DNA of 64,000 nucleotides from Laspinema palackyanum D2c (GCF_025370875.1 NZ_JAMXFD010000019.1:1-64000), one strand, 5' to 3'; positions 29,801-38,326 are shown, counted from the stretch's first letter. The notes: generated by a model not told the origin, from the letters alone. Numbers and translations: made by a program.

Positions 29801-30144
29801 GGGGTGACATCTTCAATGGTGACGATGGTCCCGACCACGCGCTCTTTGTCCCGCAGGGGACCAATGGTCACCCGCTGCTGCATATACTCGAAATATTTGG
29901 AGGGGACTAAGGGAGGACAGGGGATGAGGTAGTGGTGTAATGCCGGGGCCAGGGTTTCCACGACTCCTTCACTGAGCACCCGCTCAAACCGAGTGGCAAA
30001 TCCCCGGGATAAGAAGTCGGGAGCCAAGGTGGTTAAATGGAGTCCGACGGCGGTTTCTCCACTGAGTCCCGTCATCTGCGCTAGACGGGGGTCCCAGGTC
30101 CGCACAATCAGATTGGTGTCCGTTGTAAAAATGCTAATGGTCAT
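26812..30144 (-). CDS. PAS domain plus HEAT-repeat protein in the chemotaxis operon
   Basis: The start was set at ATG 30144 (1110 residues), because the frame further up to 30282 translates heptamer DNA. A PAS domain occupies about residues 5-115 (ISIFTTDTNLIVRTWDPRLAQMTG to GTIVTIEDVT). A charged linker follows, then roughly 25 HEAT/PBS-lyase-type repeats (DEDPDLRIYAALALGER...) to the C-terminus. Within these, two ungapped 157-residue units lie in tandem at 29631-29161 and 29160-28690. No catalytic domain or membrane segment is present, so a scaffold that reads a ligand or redox state through PAS is inferred. It sits between the receptor and cheR genes, all on the minus strand, which ties it to this pathway. 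Confidence 0.85.
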   Translation of the reverse strand: MTISIFTTDTNLIVRTWDPRLAQMTGLSGETAVGLHLTTLAPDFLSRGFATRFERVLSEGVVETLAPALHHYLIPCPPLVPSKYFEYMQQRVTIGPLRDKERVVGTIVTIEDVTPRLEQEREQERRLTRPSALRDSPPEASPSEESPDWRSDDGTYSGPLHPILQALQDKNWQVRREAVDRLSIDSDPNLTSELLQLLRNEHRNPGVLNGVLQVLAASDVDMIPALVECLKDEDPDLRIYAALALGERADPRAVLPLIAALGDINANVRYHAIDALGQLRSQEAVEPLVAIAESNDFFLAFPALDALMRICDTAIAPRLLPLLKNTLSWRVRREAVDNLAQQNDPAIAIELLRMLREQHRNPNVLNSVLQILVLSDVDPIPSLVECLKDEDPDLRIYTALALGERHDARAIPALIEVLNDPDTNVIYHAIEALGRLRAVDAVEPLLALAESYDFFLAFPAIDALTRIGDRTIAPRLALLLEHNELLGPQVADALGQLGDADVVKPLALLLNQPHQPIKEIAVAINAIYHRYQTLFGEGIHVADLTRAHISPQGQNHLILALKGANPPELSALAQILGWLEGPAIAETLAELLSEPSVREIVLEALVRHGPSAAELLIAQLDAEDLDTRSCAIVALGRIGSQKAVPALMAQLLHTESELVMITTNALAQIGDRSSYEALIGLLGHHEVSVRLGAIAALNSLGHPAMPERVLTLIKDENPYVRESAIKIAGYFAYPNCIDLLFQLCQDPEERVRRAAIEHLPYLEQEERALGVLQQALRQDTPTVRAAAARACGEIEHLAAYEYLLEALADEDSWVRYYAVSATSKLTHTQREGEESRRSAISQTPDLFEILQNLALHDPAFPVRASATEALGYWGSDKAVPILAAIAEEDGQDEDLVRAALRALGRIEHPSALAPLLNALNSPQAERRLDALQAFKERGGTEAGVALQWLGAADPETRVVTAAIDSLARMGTPSAVASLLDLTVDPTCRDTCIQTLATRGGTHQSNRLKHSREHSGIVSIEAYIEAIGRGLRHVHPAVRTAVVEILTRLKHPEASELLILALDDSDPHVRLAAVTALGHLGNHACEDKLVILARTDSDTTVRRAARKVLQS

Positions 30145-30380
30145 GGGTCTTATGTCCTTGGTTGTTGGTCCTTGGTTGTTGGTCGGGGGTCTGATGGGGT
30201 GGGTCGTTGGTTTTTGGGGGTTGGTCTGATGTTTTATGTTGGGGGTTCTTTGATTGATAAAAAAGGACAAAAGGACGGTCACGGGTCACGGGTTGTGGGT
30301 CACGGGTTGTTGGTTCTTTGATTAAGAACATAAGACATCAGACCAACGACATCAAACATCAGACCCTCCGCCGATGTTCT
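30145..30380. repeat. Heptamer-rich spacer between receptor and PAS-HEAT genes
   Basis: TTGGTTG/TTGGTCC units at about 30160-30190 and GGGTCAC/GGGTTGT units at about 30280-30320 fill most of this spacer. The mirror types (GACCAAC, GACATCA) appear near 30335-30360. The tract begins directly at the PAS-HEAT start codon. Confidence 0.7.
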
Positions 30381-32477
30381 TCATCTTGCGGTTCCGTTGA
30401 TGGAATCGGCGATCGCGCTTAAATTAATGGCTCGTTCTACTAAGGAGGATGTGGCCCGTTGGGTTTCTTTGACCCCGCGAGCGTTCCATTCGGCAATTTC
30501 CCGCAGTTGTTGGAATGCCCTCAGAAGGGTTTCCGAGACTGAGGAATGCTCTTGATTAGCATGAACCATAGATTCAATCTGGGAAGAGATGGTCTTTAAG
30601 GTCTGAGTCATTTCTCGGATAGCGCGGGATTGTTCAGTCATGGCGCGGGCGACTTGCTCGGATTGCTGTTGCAGATTTTGGACTGCGGTGGCAATGAAAT
30701 CGCTGGCACTGCCTTGTTCCACCATTCCTCGGGAAATATTAGAAATCAAGCGGGCCAGACGGGCGGATTCTTGAGAGACTTGTTCTCCGGCGGTGGACTG
30801 TTGGGCCAGGGCGCGAGAGGTGCTGGTAGCGGCACGGCGCATGGCTTCGACGGCTTGGACGATTTGATTGGCTCCTTTGGCTTGTTCGGCGGTGGCTTTG
30901 CGAATTTGGCTGGTGAGTAGGGAGGTATTTTGGGCGGCTTTCATGACATCTCGGGCACCCCGGGCTTGTTCGCTCATGGCTTTGGTGACTTCCATGGCGA
31001 TTTTCCGCATTTGTCCGGCGGCGGTGACGATGTTTTGAGCGGTTTCGGATTGTTCGGCGGTGGCGAAGGCGACTTGTTTGGCTTGACTGGCGGTGGTATC
31101 GATGGCGGTGACGACGGCAAGTCCGGCCCCGAGTTGTTCTTCCGAGGCGCGGGTAATTTGGGCGACGAGTTGGGCGGTTTCTTCAATGCCGCTGAGGATT
31201 TGTTTGAGGGCATTGACGCCATCTTCGGCGAGACGTCCGCTATCATCGGCGACTTTTAAGCCTTCGTTGGAGGTGTTGACGGCTTCACCGACGACGGTTT
31301 GGAGGCTTTTGATGATGGTGCCGATTTCGGAGGTGGCGGTGGCGGCGCGATCGGCCAGGGCGCGAATTTCTTCAGCAACGACGGCGAATCCCCGTCCGGC
31401 TTCTCCGGCTCTAGCGGCTTCGATGGAGGCATTGAGGGAGAGGAGGTTGGTGCGTTCGGCGATGAGGTTGATGGTATCAACGATGGTGCTGATTTCGTCG
31501 GTGCGTTTGCCGGTTTCGCGGATGGCGGAGGCGGATTTGACCATTGAGGCGCGCACCAGGTTGAGTCCGGCGATGGTTTTTTGGACGGTGGCCCCGCCGA
31601 CGGTGGCATCAGCGGCGACTTTGCGGGTGATTTGGTTGGTTTGTTGGGTGAGAGAGGAGACGTTGCGGATGGAGCGATCGAGCTGTTCGGCGCTGGTGGC
31701 GGCACTGGTGGCGGCGTCGGTGATTTCTTTGCTGTTGAGGGCGACTCCTTGGACGGAGCGGGCCATTTCTTCTATGGAGACGGAGACTTGCTCGACCATT
31801 GCGGCGAGGTTTTCTGAGGTGGCGGAGACTTGTTCAATGGAGGCGGCCATTTCATCCATTGCGGAGGTGGTTTGGGAGGCGGCGGTATTGAGGTCGTCGG
31901 CATTCAGGGCGACGCCGGAGATGGAACTGGTGATTTGTTCAATGGAGGCGGCGGTTTGATTGATGGCGGAGGCGAGCTCATCGGTATCGCGACTGACGCT
32001 TTTGATGGAGGCGGCCATTTCTCCCATTGAACTGGTGAGTTGGGTGCTGGAGGTGGCCATTTCTTCGGTGGTGGCGCTGACACTTTTGATGGAACTGGCG
32101 GTTTCCTGGATATTGGTGGAGATTTCGGAGATTTCCGTGGCAAGACTGACGGTGCTGGCGGTGACTTGCTCGATGGAGGCGGCCATTTCGTTGACAAAGG
32201 AGACGAGTTCTTCGCTATTGGTGGCCACGGTACTGGCGAGGGTGGCGGTTTGTTGCAAAGAGGTGACCATTTGGTTGAGGGCAACGGTGCTTTCATCCAG
32301 GGAGCGAATTTGTTTGATGGCTCCGGTGGAGACATCCTCGGCAATCCGCGAAATTTCATGGGCGGATTCGGTCATCTGTACGGAGGATGACTGAATTTTG
32401 CTCAGGTCCGATTTATGGAAGATTTTGCTGGGTTTAGTTTTGGTTTTGGGGTTAATTTTAGGGTCTTTTTTAGCCAT
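30381..32477 (-). CDS. Soluble, sensor-less methyl-accepting protein with expanded 28-residue repeats
   Basis: A 698-residue receptor made almost wholly of signalling coiled coil. No membrane segment, HAMP, PAS or GAF domain is seen. Residues 1-30 are a Lys/Pro-rich basic tail. The kinase-control hairpin ([37 protein letters not shown], about 342-378) is canonical. Eight 28-residue units run from 68 to 291 (consensus [17 protein letters not shown]...), and seven from 446 to 641 (each starting near A/S/T-E-Q). Both sets end about 285 residues from the tip, so the two arms stay matched. Membrane-free receptors usually sit in cytoplasmic arrays. It lies between cheW and the PAS-HEAT gene, suggesting that PAS-HEAT or another partner provides the sensing part. 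Confidence 0.92.
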   Translation of the reverse strand: MAKKDPKINPKTKTKPSKIFHKSDLSKIQSSSVQMTESAHEISRIAEDVSTGAIKQIRSLDESTVALNQMVTSLQQTATLASTVATNSEELVSFVNEMAASIEQVTASTVSLATEISEISTNIQETASSIKSVSATTEEMATSSTQLTSSMGEMAASIKSVSRDTDELASAINQTAASIEQITSSISGVALNADDLNTAASQTTSAMDEMAASIEQVSATSENLAAMVEQVSVSIEEMARSVQGVALNSKEITDAATSAATSAEQLDRSIRNVSSLTQQTNQITRKVAADATVGGATVQKTIAGLNLVRASMVKSASAIRETGKRTDEISTIVDTINLIAERTNLLSLNASIEAARAGEAGRGFAVVAEEIRALADRAATATSEIGTIIKSLQTVVGEAVNTSNEGLKVADDSGRLAEDGVNALKQILSGIEETAQLVAQITRASEEQLGAGLAVVTAIDTTASQAKQVAFATAEQSETAQNIVTAAGQMRKIAMEVTKAMSEQARGARDVMKAAQNTSLLTSQIRKATAEQAKGANQIVQAVEAMRRAATSTSRALAQQSTAGEQVSQESARLARLISNISRGMVEQGSASDFIATAVQNLQQQSEQVARAMTEQSRAIREMTQTLKTISSQIESMVHANQEHSSVSETLLRAFQQLREIAEWNARGVKETQRATSSLVERAINLSAIADSINGTAR
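31605..32276 (-). repeat. Eight 84-bp coding repeats of the receptor N-terminal arm
   Basis: The DNA repeats with an 84-base period, seen as recurring GGAGGCGGCCATTTC-like segments on the plus strand. It encodes the eight 28-residue (four-heptad) units. The units have diverged but show no gaps. Confidence 0.85.
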
Positions 32478-32577
32478 GATTTTTTAGGGGATGGGTTGAG
32501 GATCAATTGTCTGAGTCCCTCAGAAGAGGGGGTTTACGGTGGATGAACGGTCAGGGGGATTAACAAAAAGGAGGGGG

Positions 32578-33051
32578 TTAGATGGGGTGGGGGGTTAAGG
32601 GTTCGATTGATGGTGAGTGGTTTAAGAGTTGGTCAATGTTGAGCAGGAGAATTACGCGGTCTTTTAGGGTGGCAATTCCTGAGAGGTAACGGCTGGTCCA
32701 CCCCGGCATTTCTTCTGGGGGGGGTTGGATGGACTCCGGGGGTACGCAGACGAATTCCCGGGCGGTATCGACGATTAAACCAATGGTGCGCTGATTGATG
32801 TGAATGACTATTAAGCGGGTGCTGCAGTTATAGGGAATTTTTTCGAGTCCAAATTTGACCCGCAAGTTGACCACGGGAATGACTTGTCCGCGCGAAAAGA
32901 CGACGCCTTCAACGAAAGGCTGGGTTTTGGGCACTGGGGTAATGTGGTCAATCATTTCCATTTGCTGGACGATGGGGGAGGGGATGGCGTAGGTGGTGTG
33001 GGCTAGTTCAAAGAAGATAAAGGTGGAGTTGGGGTTGGGTGGGTTGGTCAT
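32578..33051 (-). CDS. cheW: CheW adaptor protein
   Basis: Couples receptor and CheA kinase in the signalling array. The protein is a single CheW domain of 157 residues: FIFFELAHTTYAIPSPIVQQMEMIDHITPVP, then GVVFSRGQVIPVVNLRVKFG, then TIGLIVDTAREFVCVPPESIQPPP and an ILLLNIDQLL end. It lies 23 bases beyond cheA and 100 bases before the receptor gene, consistent with one transcript. The N-terminal Asn/Pro stretch and C-terminal Pro-rich tail lie outside the domain. Confidence 0.93.
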   Translation of the reverse strand: MTNPPNPNSTFIFFELAHTTYAIPSPIVQQMEMIDHITPVPKTQPFVEGVVFSRGQVIPVVNLRVKFGLEKIPYNCSTRLIVIHINQRTIGLIVDTAREFVCVPPESIQPPPEEMPGWTSRYLSGIATLKDRVILLLNIDQLLNHSPSIEPLTPHPI

Positions 33052-33074
33052 GGCTTTGATGGGGGGGGTAGAGG

Positions 33075-35309
33075 TTAGGAGGTGCGGTGGGGTTGGGGAT
33101 GATGGGCTCTCATAAGGGCGGGGGCATCGAGAATGAGGATGACTCGACCATCGCCGATTTCGGTGGCTCCAGAAATGCCGAGGACTTGAACGAGGGGGTC
33201 ATTGAGGGGGCGCACGACGATTTCCCGTTGTCCGATGATGCGATCGACGGCTATGCCGACGGTATTGGGTCCGCTACTGACGATGACGACTCGCCAGTTC
33301 GAGGCGATCGCCCGAGTGTAAGAAGGGGCGTGTTGCTGGGGTATTCCGGTGAACAGGGCCGAGTGGGGTGAGGATGGGGTGGGGGCAGAGGCAGTGGAGT
33401 CCGGCGGCACAGGGGGCTCGCCGGGGGTGGATTCTGTGGGGATTAAGTTAAAGAGGGATTCTAGGCGCAGCAGGGGAATGATTTTCCCTCGGTAGGGAAT
33501 CATCAGGGTTTGTTCAAAGACGGTGATGGCCTCCGCTGGCAGGGCGATCGCCTCGCGCACAGAGCTGGCACTGATGGCGTAGGTTTCTGGGCCCAGGGAG
33601 AGCAGCAGGACATCGGCGATCGCCAAGGTGAGGGGGAGTTCAATGATAAATTTGGTTCCTTGCCCGGTGTGGGTTTCCAGGGTCAGGGTGCCCCCTAGTT
33701 CCTGGAGGGTATTTTTAACGATCGCCATCCCCACTCCCCGACCACTGGCTAAATCGGCGACTTCTCGGGTGGAAAAGCCAGGGGTGCACAGAATTTCGAG
33801 CAGGGTGGTGGGGTCCTCTGGTTGAGGGTTCAGATGGGGATGGGGACGCTGGGGTAAGAGGTTCTGGGATGAGGCTTTTTGGAGGATTTGGGGCGAATGA
33901 ATGCCTCGGCCATCATCTTCAACTTCGATGATCACCATTTCTCCACAGGTTTTGGCGCGCAGGGCGATTTTTCCGGTGGTGGGTTTGCCCGCTTGAAGTC
34001 GCTCTTCGATGGTTTCTAAGCCATGACTGACAGCATTTCGGACCAGGTGCAACAGGGGGTCCATCATCCGCTCGACGACAAATTTATCGATTTCCGTTTC
34101 TTGGCCGCTGAGTTCAACTTGGACCTGTTTGGGGGTTTCCCGCACCAGGTCGCGCACCACAAATTGCATCCGGGCAAAGATTTCCCCGATGGGGACTAAG
34201 CGAACTCGCATCACCCCTTCTCGGAGGTCCCGGAGTTGGCGTTCTAGGATTTGGTTGATTTCGACCAGGGGGCGCAGGTGATTGACCGGGAGTTGTTCTT
34301 GGAGGTGGGTGAGCTGATTGGACAGTCGCGATCGGGTGATGACTAAATCGCCCATGATTCGCATCAGTTCATCGAGTTTGGGGAGGTCTACTCGCACCAC
34401 GTTGGAGCTTTGGGAAATTAATGGGGCGGCGATGGGAGGAGAAATCGGGGTGGGTTGCCCGGGCCCAGGGGAAACCGGATCAGGCTCATTGAGAGGAGCG
34501 GTTTCTGGGGACTGGGGTATCGTGGGGTTGGGGGATTCTGCCTCAGGGTGAGGGTTTTTTTCCGAGGCGAGATAGGGAGCCCAGGTGAGTCCGTCATTTT
34601 CCCAGCCGATAAAGGTGTTGGGGTTCAGAGCATTGACCAGGAGAAAGTCAAAGGCGATTTTTCCCTCTGGGGTCATCCGAGGTGCGGCATAAATTAATTC
34701 GCCCAGACTTTGGAGGCGATCGCGGATTTTGTTGACGTTGATGCCATTAGTGGAGAGTTGCTGCGTGGGGGTAAAAATAAAGTGCCAAGCTTGAACCCCG
34801 GGGGTCTCTGTGGCCCGCTGCAAACGGGTGATGTCTTCGGCTTTGAGTTGCAGGGCGGCTACGGGGGCGGATTGTTCCACTGCACCGGCTTTTTCCGTTT
34901 GGGGAGTGACAGCCTTTAAGGCGGCCACGATCTGGCTAATATCCGGAGAGGGCTTTTCATGGCGATGGGCGGCGATGGTTTGCTCTAGCCCTTTGGTCCC
35001 TCCCAACAAGGCATCAAATCCTTCAGGACTCAGGATAACTTCCTGGTCTCGCAGCACCCGCAAGTAGCTCTCCATCTCATGGGCAAGTTCCTCGGCTTCT
35101 TTGACTCCCACCATGCCGGATAATCCTTTGAGGGAATGAAAGCTCCGAAACAGTTCGTTCAAAACACTCCGCTCAATTCCAGCTTTCCCCACAAACGGCT
35201 CGATCTCCAATAACTCTCGCCGCACTACGGTTAAGTGGTCTTCGCATTCAGCAAAGTAGTCTTCTAAGAAATCTTTAAAAAAATTTTTAGGGTCTGGGTG
35301 GGTGGACAC
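33075..35309 (-). CDS. cheA: CheA histidine kinase
   Basis: Central kinase of the pathway; passes phosphate to CheY and CheB. Order: P1 (Hpt) with His58 (FRSFHSLKG), a P2-like region (about 150-245), a Pro/Ser-rich linker (about 250-305), the P3 dimer helices (VVRVDLPKLDELMRIMGDL), P4 ATPase (N-box NAVSHGLE, DDGRGI, GRGVGMAIVKNTLQELGG) and the P5 CheW-like domain. No C-terminal receiver is attached, unlike the hybrid CheA proteins common in cyanobacteria. The 744-residue frame has no gaps. It follows cheY by 105 bases and precedes cheW by 23. The conserved Asp in GMD(V/I)VK is Ala here (GMAIVK), a minor variation. Confidence 0.95.
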   Translation of the reverse strand: MSTHPDPKNFFKDFLEDYFAECEDHLTVVRRELLEIEPFVGKAGIERSVLNELFRSFHSLKGLSGMVGVKEAEELAHEMESYLRVLRDQEVILSPEGFDALLGGTKGLEQTIAAHRHEKPSPDISQIVAALKAVTPQTEKAGAVEQSAPVAALQLKAEDITRLQRATETPGVQAWHFIFTPTQQLSTNGINVNKIRDRLQSLGELIYAAPRMTPEGKIAFDFLLVNALNPNTFIGWENDGLTWAPYLASEKNPHPEAESPNPTIPQSPETAPLNEPDPVSPGPGQPTPISPPIAAPLISQSSNVVRVDLPKLDELMRIMGDLVITRSRLSNQLTHLQEQLPVNHLRPLVEINQILERQLRDLREGVMRVRLVPIGEIFARMQFVVRDLVRETPKQVQVELSGQETEIDKFVVERMMDPLLHLVRNAVSHGLETIEERLQAGKPTTGKIALRAKTCGEMVIIEVEDDGRGIHSPQILQKASSQNLLPQRPHPHLNPQPEDPTTLLEILCTPGFSTREVADLASGRGVGMAIVKNTLQELGGTLTLETHTGQGTKFIIELPLTLAIADVLLLSLGPETYAISASSVREAIALPAEAITVFEQTLMIPYRGKIIPLLRLESLFNLIPTESTPGEPPVPPDSTASAPTPSSPHSALFTGIPQQHAPSYTRAIASNWRVVIVSSGPNTVGIAVDRIIGQREIVVRPLNDPLVQVLGISGATEIGDGRVILILDAPALMRAHHPQPHRTS

Positions 35310-35414
35310 GAGGGTTTTTCTCTCTTTTATATCTTTGTACTCAAGTGGTTAATTACATTTTAGATGGGAACCCGCCATCAAGATGGGGGAGAGGGGAGCG
35401 ATGGGAGAGATGAT

Positions 35415-35783
35415 TTAATGAGTTAGCAAATCATGAACTTGACTTGAAAGGGAGCGAGGTTCAAAGGGTTTGGTTAAATAACAGGCTGCTCCCGCTTGGA
35501 TGGCTTCACTCCGACTGCCTTCATCCCCTTTAGTGGTTAAAATTACAATGGGTGTTGCATTATAGCTGGGATGCCCCAGGACGAATCTCAGCACTTCCAA
35601 CCCATGCATATCCGGCATATTCAAATCTAAAATCATTAAATCGAAGGGAGCAACCGCTAGTTGTTCGATCGCTTCTAGTCCATTCCCTGCTTCTTGAAAG
35701 GTCACGTTGGTTAAATCTCGCAGGGATGCGATTACCATTTTTCTCATCGTAGCGGAATCATCCACAACTAAAATCCGTTTCAT
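35415..35783 (-). CDS. cheY: CheY response regulator
   Basis: A stand-alone receiver of 122 residues, first gene of the chemotaxis operon. Acidic pocket DD (residues 8-9), phospho-acceptor Asp53 (MILDLNMPDMHG), switch Thr (ILTTKGD, about 83-84) and Lys105 (LTKPF) are all present. No DNA-binding domain, so output is by protein contact, for example with the pilus or secretion motor in a gliding filament (inference). A strong ribosome site, AAGGAGGA, lies seven bases upstream. It is dephosphorylated in principle by the CheC-like protein at the end of the operon. Confidence 0.95.
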   Translation of the reverse strand: MKRILVVDDSATMRKMVIASLRDLTNVTFQEAGNGLEAIEQLAVAPFDLMILDLNMPDMHGLEVLRFVLGHPSYNATPIVILTTKGDEGSRSEAIQAGAACYLTKPFEPRSLSSQVHDLLTH

Positions 35784-36926
35784 CGTTTCTTCCTCCTTAA
35801 ATGGATGCTGTTGTCAAACCTAAAAAGGGTGATTCTTATCCCTTATTATAAAATGAAAATGGTGAGCAGTTCCGCTTGATAATTCGAGACTTCATTGTCC
35901 CGCTCGGGAATGCCTAAGCCTTCTTTCTTGAGGATTTATTTGAAACTTATAGCCAAATAGCACTCCTAGAAATTTATAAAATTTGTAGAATATTCCGGCA
36001 GCAACCCATGAGACTCTAGCCAATGACCGCGCCCAATTGACCTTGGGCCAACCCTTTAACTATTTTCTCATGTTCTTTTCCAAATGGGGGGATTTCTTCA
36101 AAAAATGCAACAATATTCCAGAGCTTTCTAAAATTGCCAATTTCTTCAATCCATATCCCCGGCCCTGCTGAGAGAGTCCGCCATGATGAAGTAGAGTCGG
36201 CCTGAAATCCGCTCGGGCATTCGTCGGGTCCTGTCTCTCCCCTGAAATCCCCCAGGGAGGGGGGGGTTTTTGCCTGTGATTGTTTCTTGGTTTGAGTCGG
36301 GTTTATGCCGGTTTTAAGACTTGAGTAGTCCTTTAATTCTCATTTTAACCCATGCTGTCAACCCTTCCTCTCTTTGTTTTATTGAGAAAAATTTCGGCAA
36401 TTTTCCGGATTGCAGATTAATATAAAATATTTTGCTCAACTATAATAATTTGATTTTATCAGCAATTGATCAAGGGGTTTATGAAATTAATAAAAATTTA
36501 ATTATCTAGAAAACGCTCCAAGTTGGACAACATTTTGGTTGGGAAACAGGAGGACTGGATTTTGCCGATCGCAAGGCGGGTGCAAGGGAGGGTTTCCTCT
36601 TTCTATAACCTCGGGAAATCACCCCAGCAATTGGGGGGCAGGGGGGGTGATTCAGGGCTTTATTCGGAAAAACCCCTAACTCTCTCCCCGAGGCGATCGC
36701 CCGGTACTCGTTCCAGAGTACAGGATGGGAACGCCAAACCGGGTTCCTGGAGACAATCTGTAGTCATTAACACCTCATCTGAGCCAAAAACCCTATTTCT
36801 TGTGCCTTGTCTCCCATGCTGTACCGATGCTCAAGGGGCGAAAAATTACCCTTGCGATCGGGGGGTGACTGCTTCCATACTCAGAGAATAGGTCAATCCG
36901 TAACACTCAAGGGACCCTTCTTCGCT
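35784..36926. other. Long gene-free region between cheY and the HAD gene
   Basis: More than 1.1 kb without a supported gene. A C5/G-rich inverted pair followed by TTTTTG at about 36249-36271 looks terminator-like on the plus strand, but no gene precedes it. AT-rich stretches lie at 36370-36510. Weak frames at 36523-36891 lack family features. No tRNA or repeat family was recognised. Confidence 0.5.
35791..35850 (-). promoter_or_regulatory. Likely promoter and ribosome site of the chemotaxis operon
   Basis: On the minus strand a TATAAT at 35850-35845 would place the transcript start near 35838, about 55 bases before cheY. No good -35 hexamer is seen. The Shine-Dalgarno AAGGAGGA (35798-35791) is unusually strong. 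Confidence 0.45.
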
Positions 36927-37799
36927 ATGCCAACTCCCGTAACCAACCCGTACAAATTGGGTGAACCGGCGATCGCCAATGCTGATATCCAATTACTGGT
37001 CCTCGATATTGATGGCACCATTGCCGGAGTCTCCAATCAAATCACCCAATCGGTGAAAGACGCGATAACTACCGTGCACCGAAAAGGCATCCCGGTGGCG
37101 ATCGCCACGGGACGGATGTATCGATCCGCCCTCCGGTTCCACCAGGAAATTCTCTCCCCCTTACCCTTAATCGCCTACCAAGGGGCATTAATCAAAGACC
37201 CCGCCACTGAACTCCTTCATTACCACACCCCAGTTGCATCGGAAATCGCCCTGGAATTATTAGACTACTTTGATGACTCCACTGTGCGATCGCAGCTTTC
37301 AGTTCACTGCTATATCGACGATTGTCTCTACGTTCGCGAACTTACCGCAGACAGCCAAGCTTACGGCGATCGCACCGGAGTAACACCCATTCCTTATGGC
37401 GACTTGCGACCCCTCATCGCCGCATCTGCCCCTACAAAACTCCTCGCCCTCAGCCAAAACACGGCGTTAATCGACGAGTTGCTGCAAGCCTTTAGCTTGC
37501 GCTATACCCCGACAGAACTTTACCTCACCAAATCTCATACCACCTTCCTAGAAGCGGGAAATCCATCGGTGAATAAAGGCGCTGCCGTCCGTTATCTAGC
37601 CGAAGATCTCCTCGGACTCTCCCCTGGGAACGTCATGTGTATTGGGGATAATTTTAATGATGTGGAAATGCTGGAGTATGCCGGTATCGGTGTGGCGATG
37701 GGTAATGCCCCCGAGGGCGTCAAAGCGGTTGCTAATTGGGTGAGTCCCTCCGTAGAAGAAGAAGGAGTTGCCCGGGCGATCGAGCGTTTTTTGCTCTAA
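36927..37799 (+). CDS. HAD-superfamily phosphatase, Cof type
   Basis: Predicted phosphatase for small phosphorylated metabolites. The start was set at ATG 36927 (290 residues). The frame is open to 36807, but the extra part is Cys-rich and not family-like. All four HAD motifs are visible: I LVLDIDGTI (nucleophile Asp), II IATGR, III the Lys in NKGAAV, and IV IGDNFNDVEML. The large cap between motifs II and III is of the C2B/Cof kind. Substrate cannot be told from sequence. A hairpin-repeat block follows. Confidence 0.88.
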   Translation: MPTPVTNPYKLGEPAIANADIQLLVLDIDGTIAGVSNQITQSVKDAITTVHRKGIPVAIATGRMYRSALRFHQEILSPLPLIAYQGALIKDPATELLHYHTPVASEIALELLDYFDDSTVRSQLSVHCYIDDCLYVRELTADSQAYGDRTGVTPIPYGDLRPLIAASAPTKLLALSQNTALIDELLQAFSLRYTPTELYLTKSHTTFLEAGNPSVNKGAAVRYLAEDLLGLSPGNVMCIGDNFNDVEMLEYAGIGVAMGNAPEGVKAVANWVSPSVEEEGVARAIERFLL

Positions 37800-38152
37800 C
37801 TCAGATAGGGGAGATGGGGAAGATATTCGGTGTCACGATTGAAGTGGTTTCTTCTTGTTTGTAGTAACGACTTGCTGTCGTTGCTCTCGTGTTATGGCTT
37901 ACGCCATAACACGAGCAATCCGAGGATCTACCGCCTGCTGCGCTGGGGACTGGAGGCAGGGCGTGACAAGGGCATTACTTGGCTTCAGCCAAGTAATGCG
38001 GAAACGACTGAAGTCGTTACTACAAGCTGGGGATGATAACGACTGAAGTCGTTACTACGAACTATTGAAGATAACGACTGAAGTCGTTACTACAAACGGC
38101 CCCATTTTTCCTCTAAACCTGTGGGTTTTTGTCGAGTTTTAAAAATTTGCAG
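37800..38152. repeat. Mosaic of three hairpin repeat types
   Basis: The region combines one forward copy of the AACGAC repeat (37857-37882, loop changed but stem kept) and a 13-bp perfect hairpin, CTCGTGTTATGGC-TTAC (37886-37915). A 12-bp perfect hairpin, GCATTACTTGGC-TTCA (37972-37999), and three inverted copies of AACGACTGAAGTCGTT between 38003 and 38097 follow. No gene is seen. Confidence 0.85.
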
Positions 38153-38295
38153 CAGAAAGGGCACCGACGACTGGCCGTGTTTCGTCTCGGTGCCCTTATC
38201 TGGTTCGCTCCTCACACACCTGTTAATATATCGAACCCAAGCGGATTTGTCACCCCCCTCAACAAACTTTCTTGAGAATTTTGTGACATTTTTTT
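38153..38295 (+). ncRNA. Possible structured small RNA with CTCCTCACAC motif
   Basis: A strong hairpin (38153-38202, core GGGCACCGA/TCGGTGCCC) is followed by an unpaired CTCCTCACAC (38208-38217). Then comes a double-stem hairpin (TGTCAC/GTGACA with CTCAA/TTGAG, 38248-38288) and seven T residues. The order hairpin, motif, terminator recalls Yfr1, but the spacing is much longer. It may equally be the terminator region of the HAD gene. Low certainty. Confidence 0.3.
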
Positions 38296-38326
38296 GAGTT
38301 CAGTTTCTCAGACGGAGGGCTATGGG

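Noticed and set aside
31093-31959. Long plus-strand open frame of 288 codons
   Set aside because: It is antisense to the receptor repeats. Its Ser/Ala-rich sequence simply mirrors the coding repeats.
36523-36891. Plus-strand frame before the HAD gene
   Set aside because: Irregular composition, no motif and no ribosome site. It overlaps the HAD upstream region in another frame.
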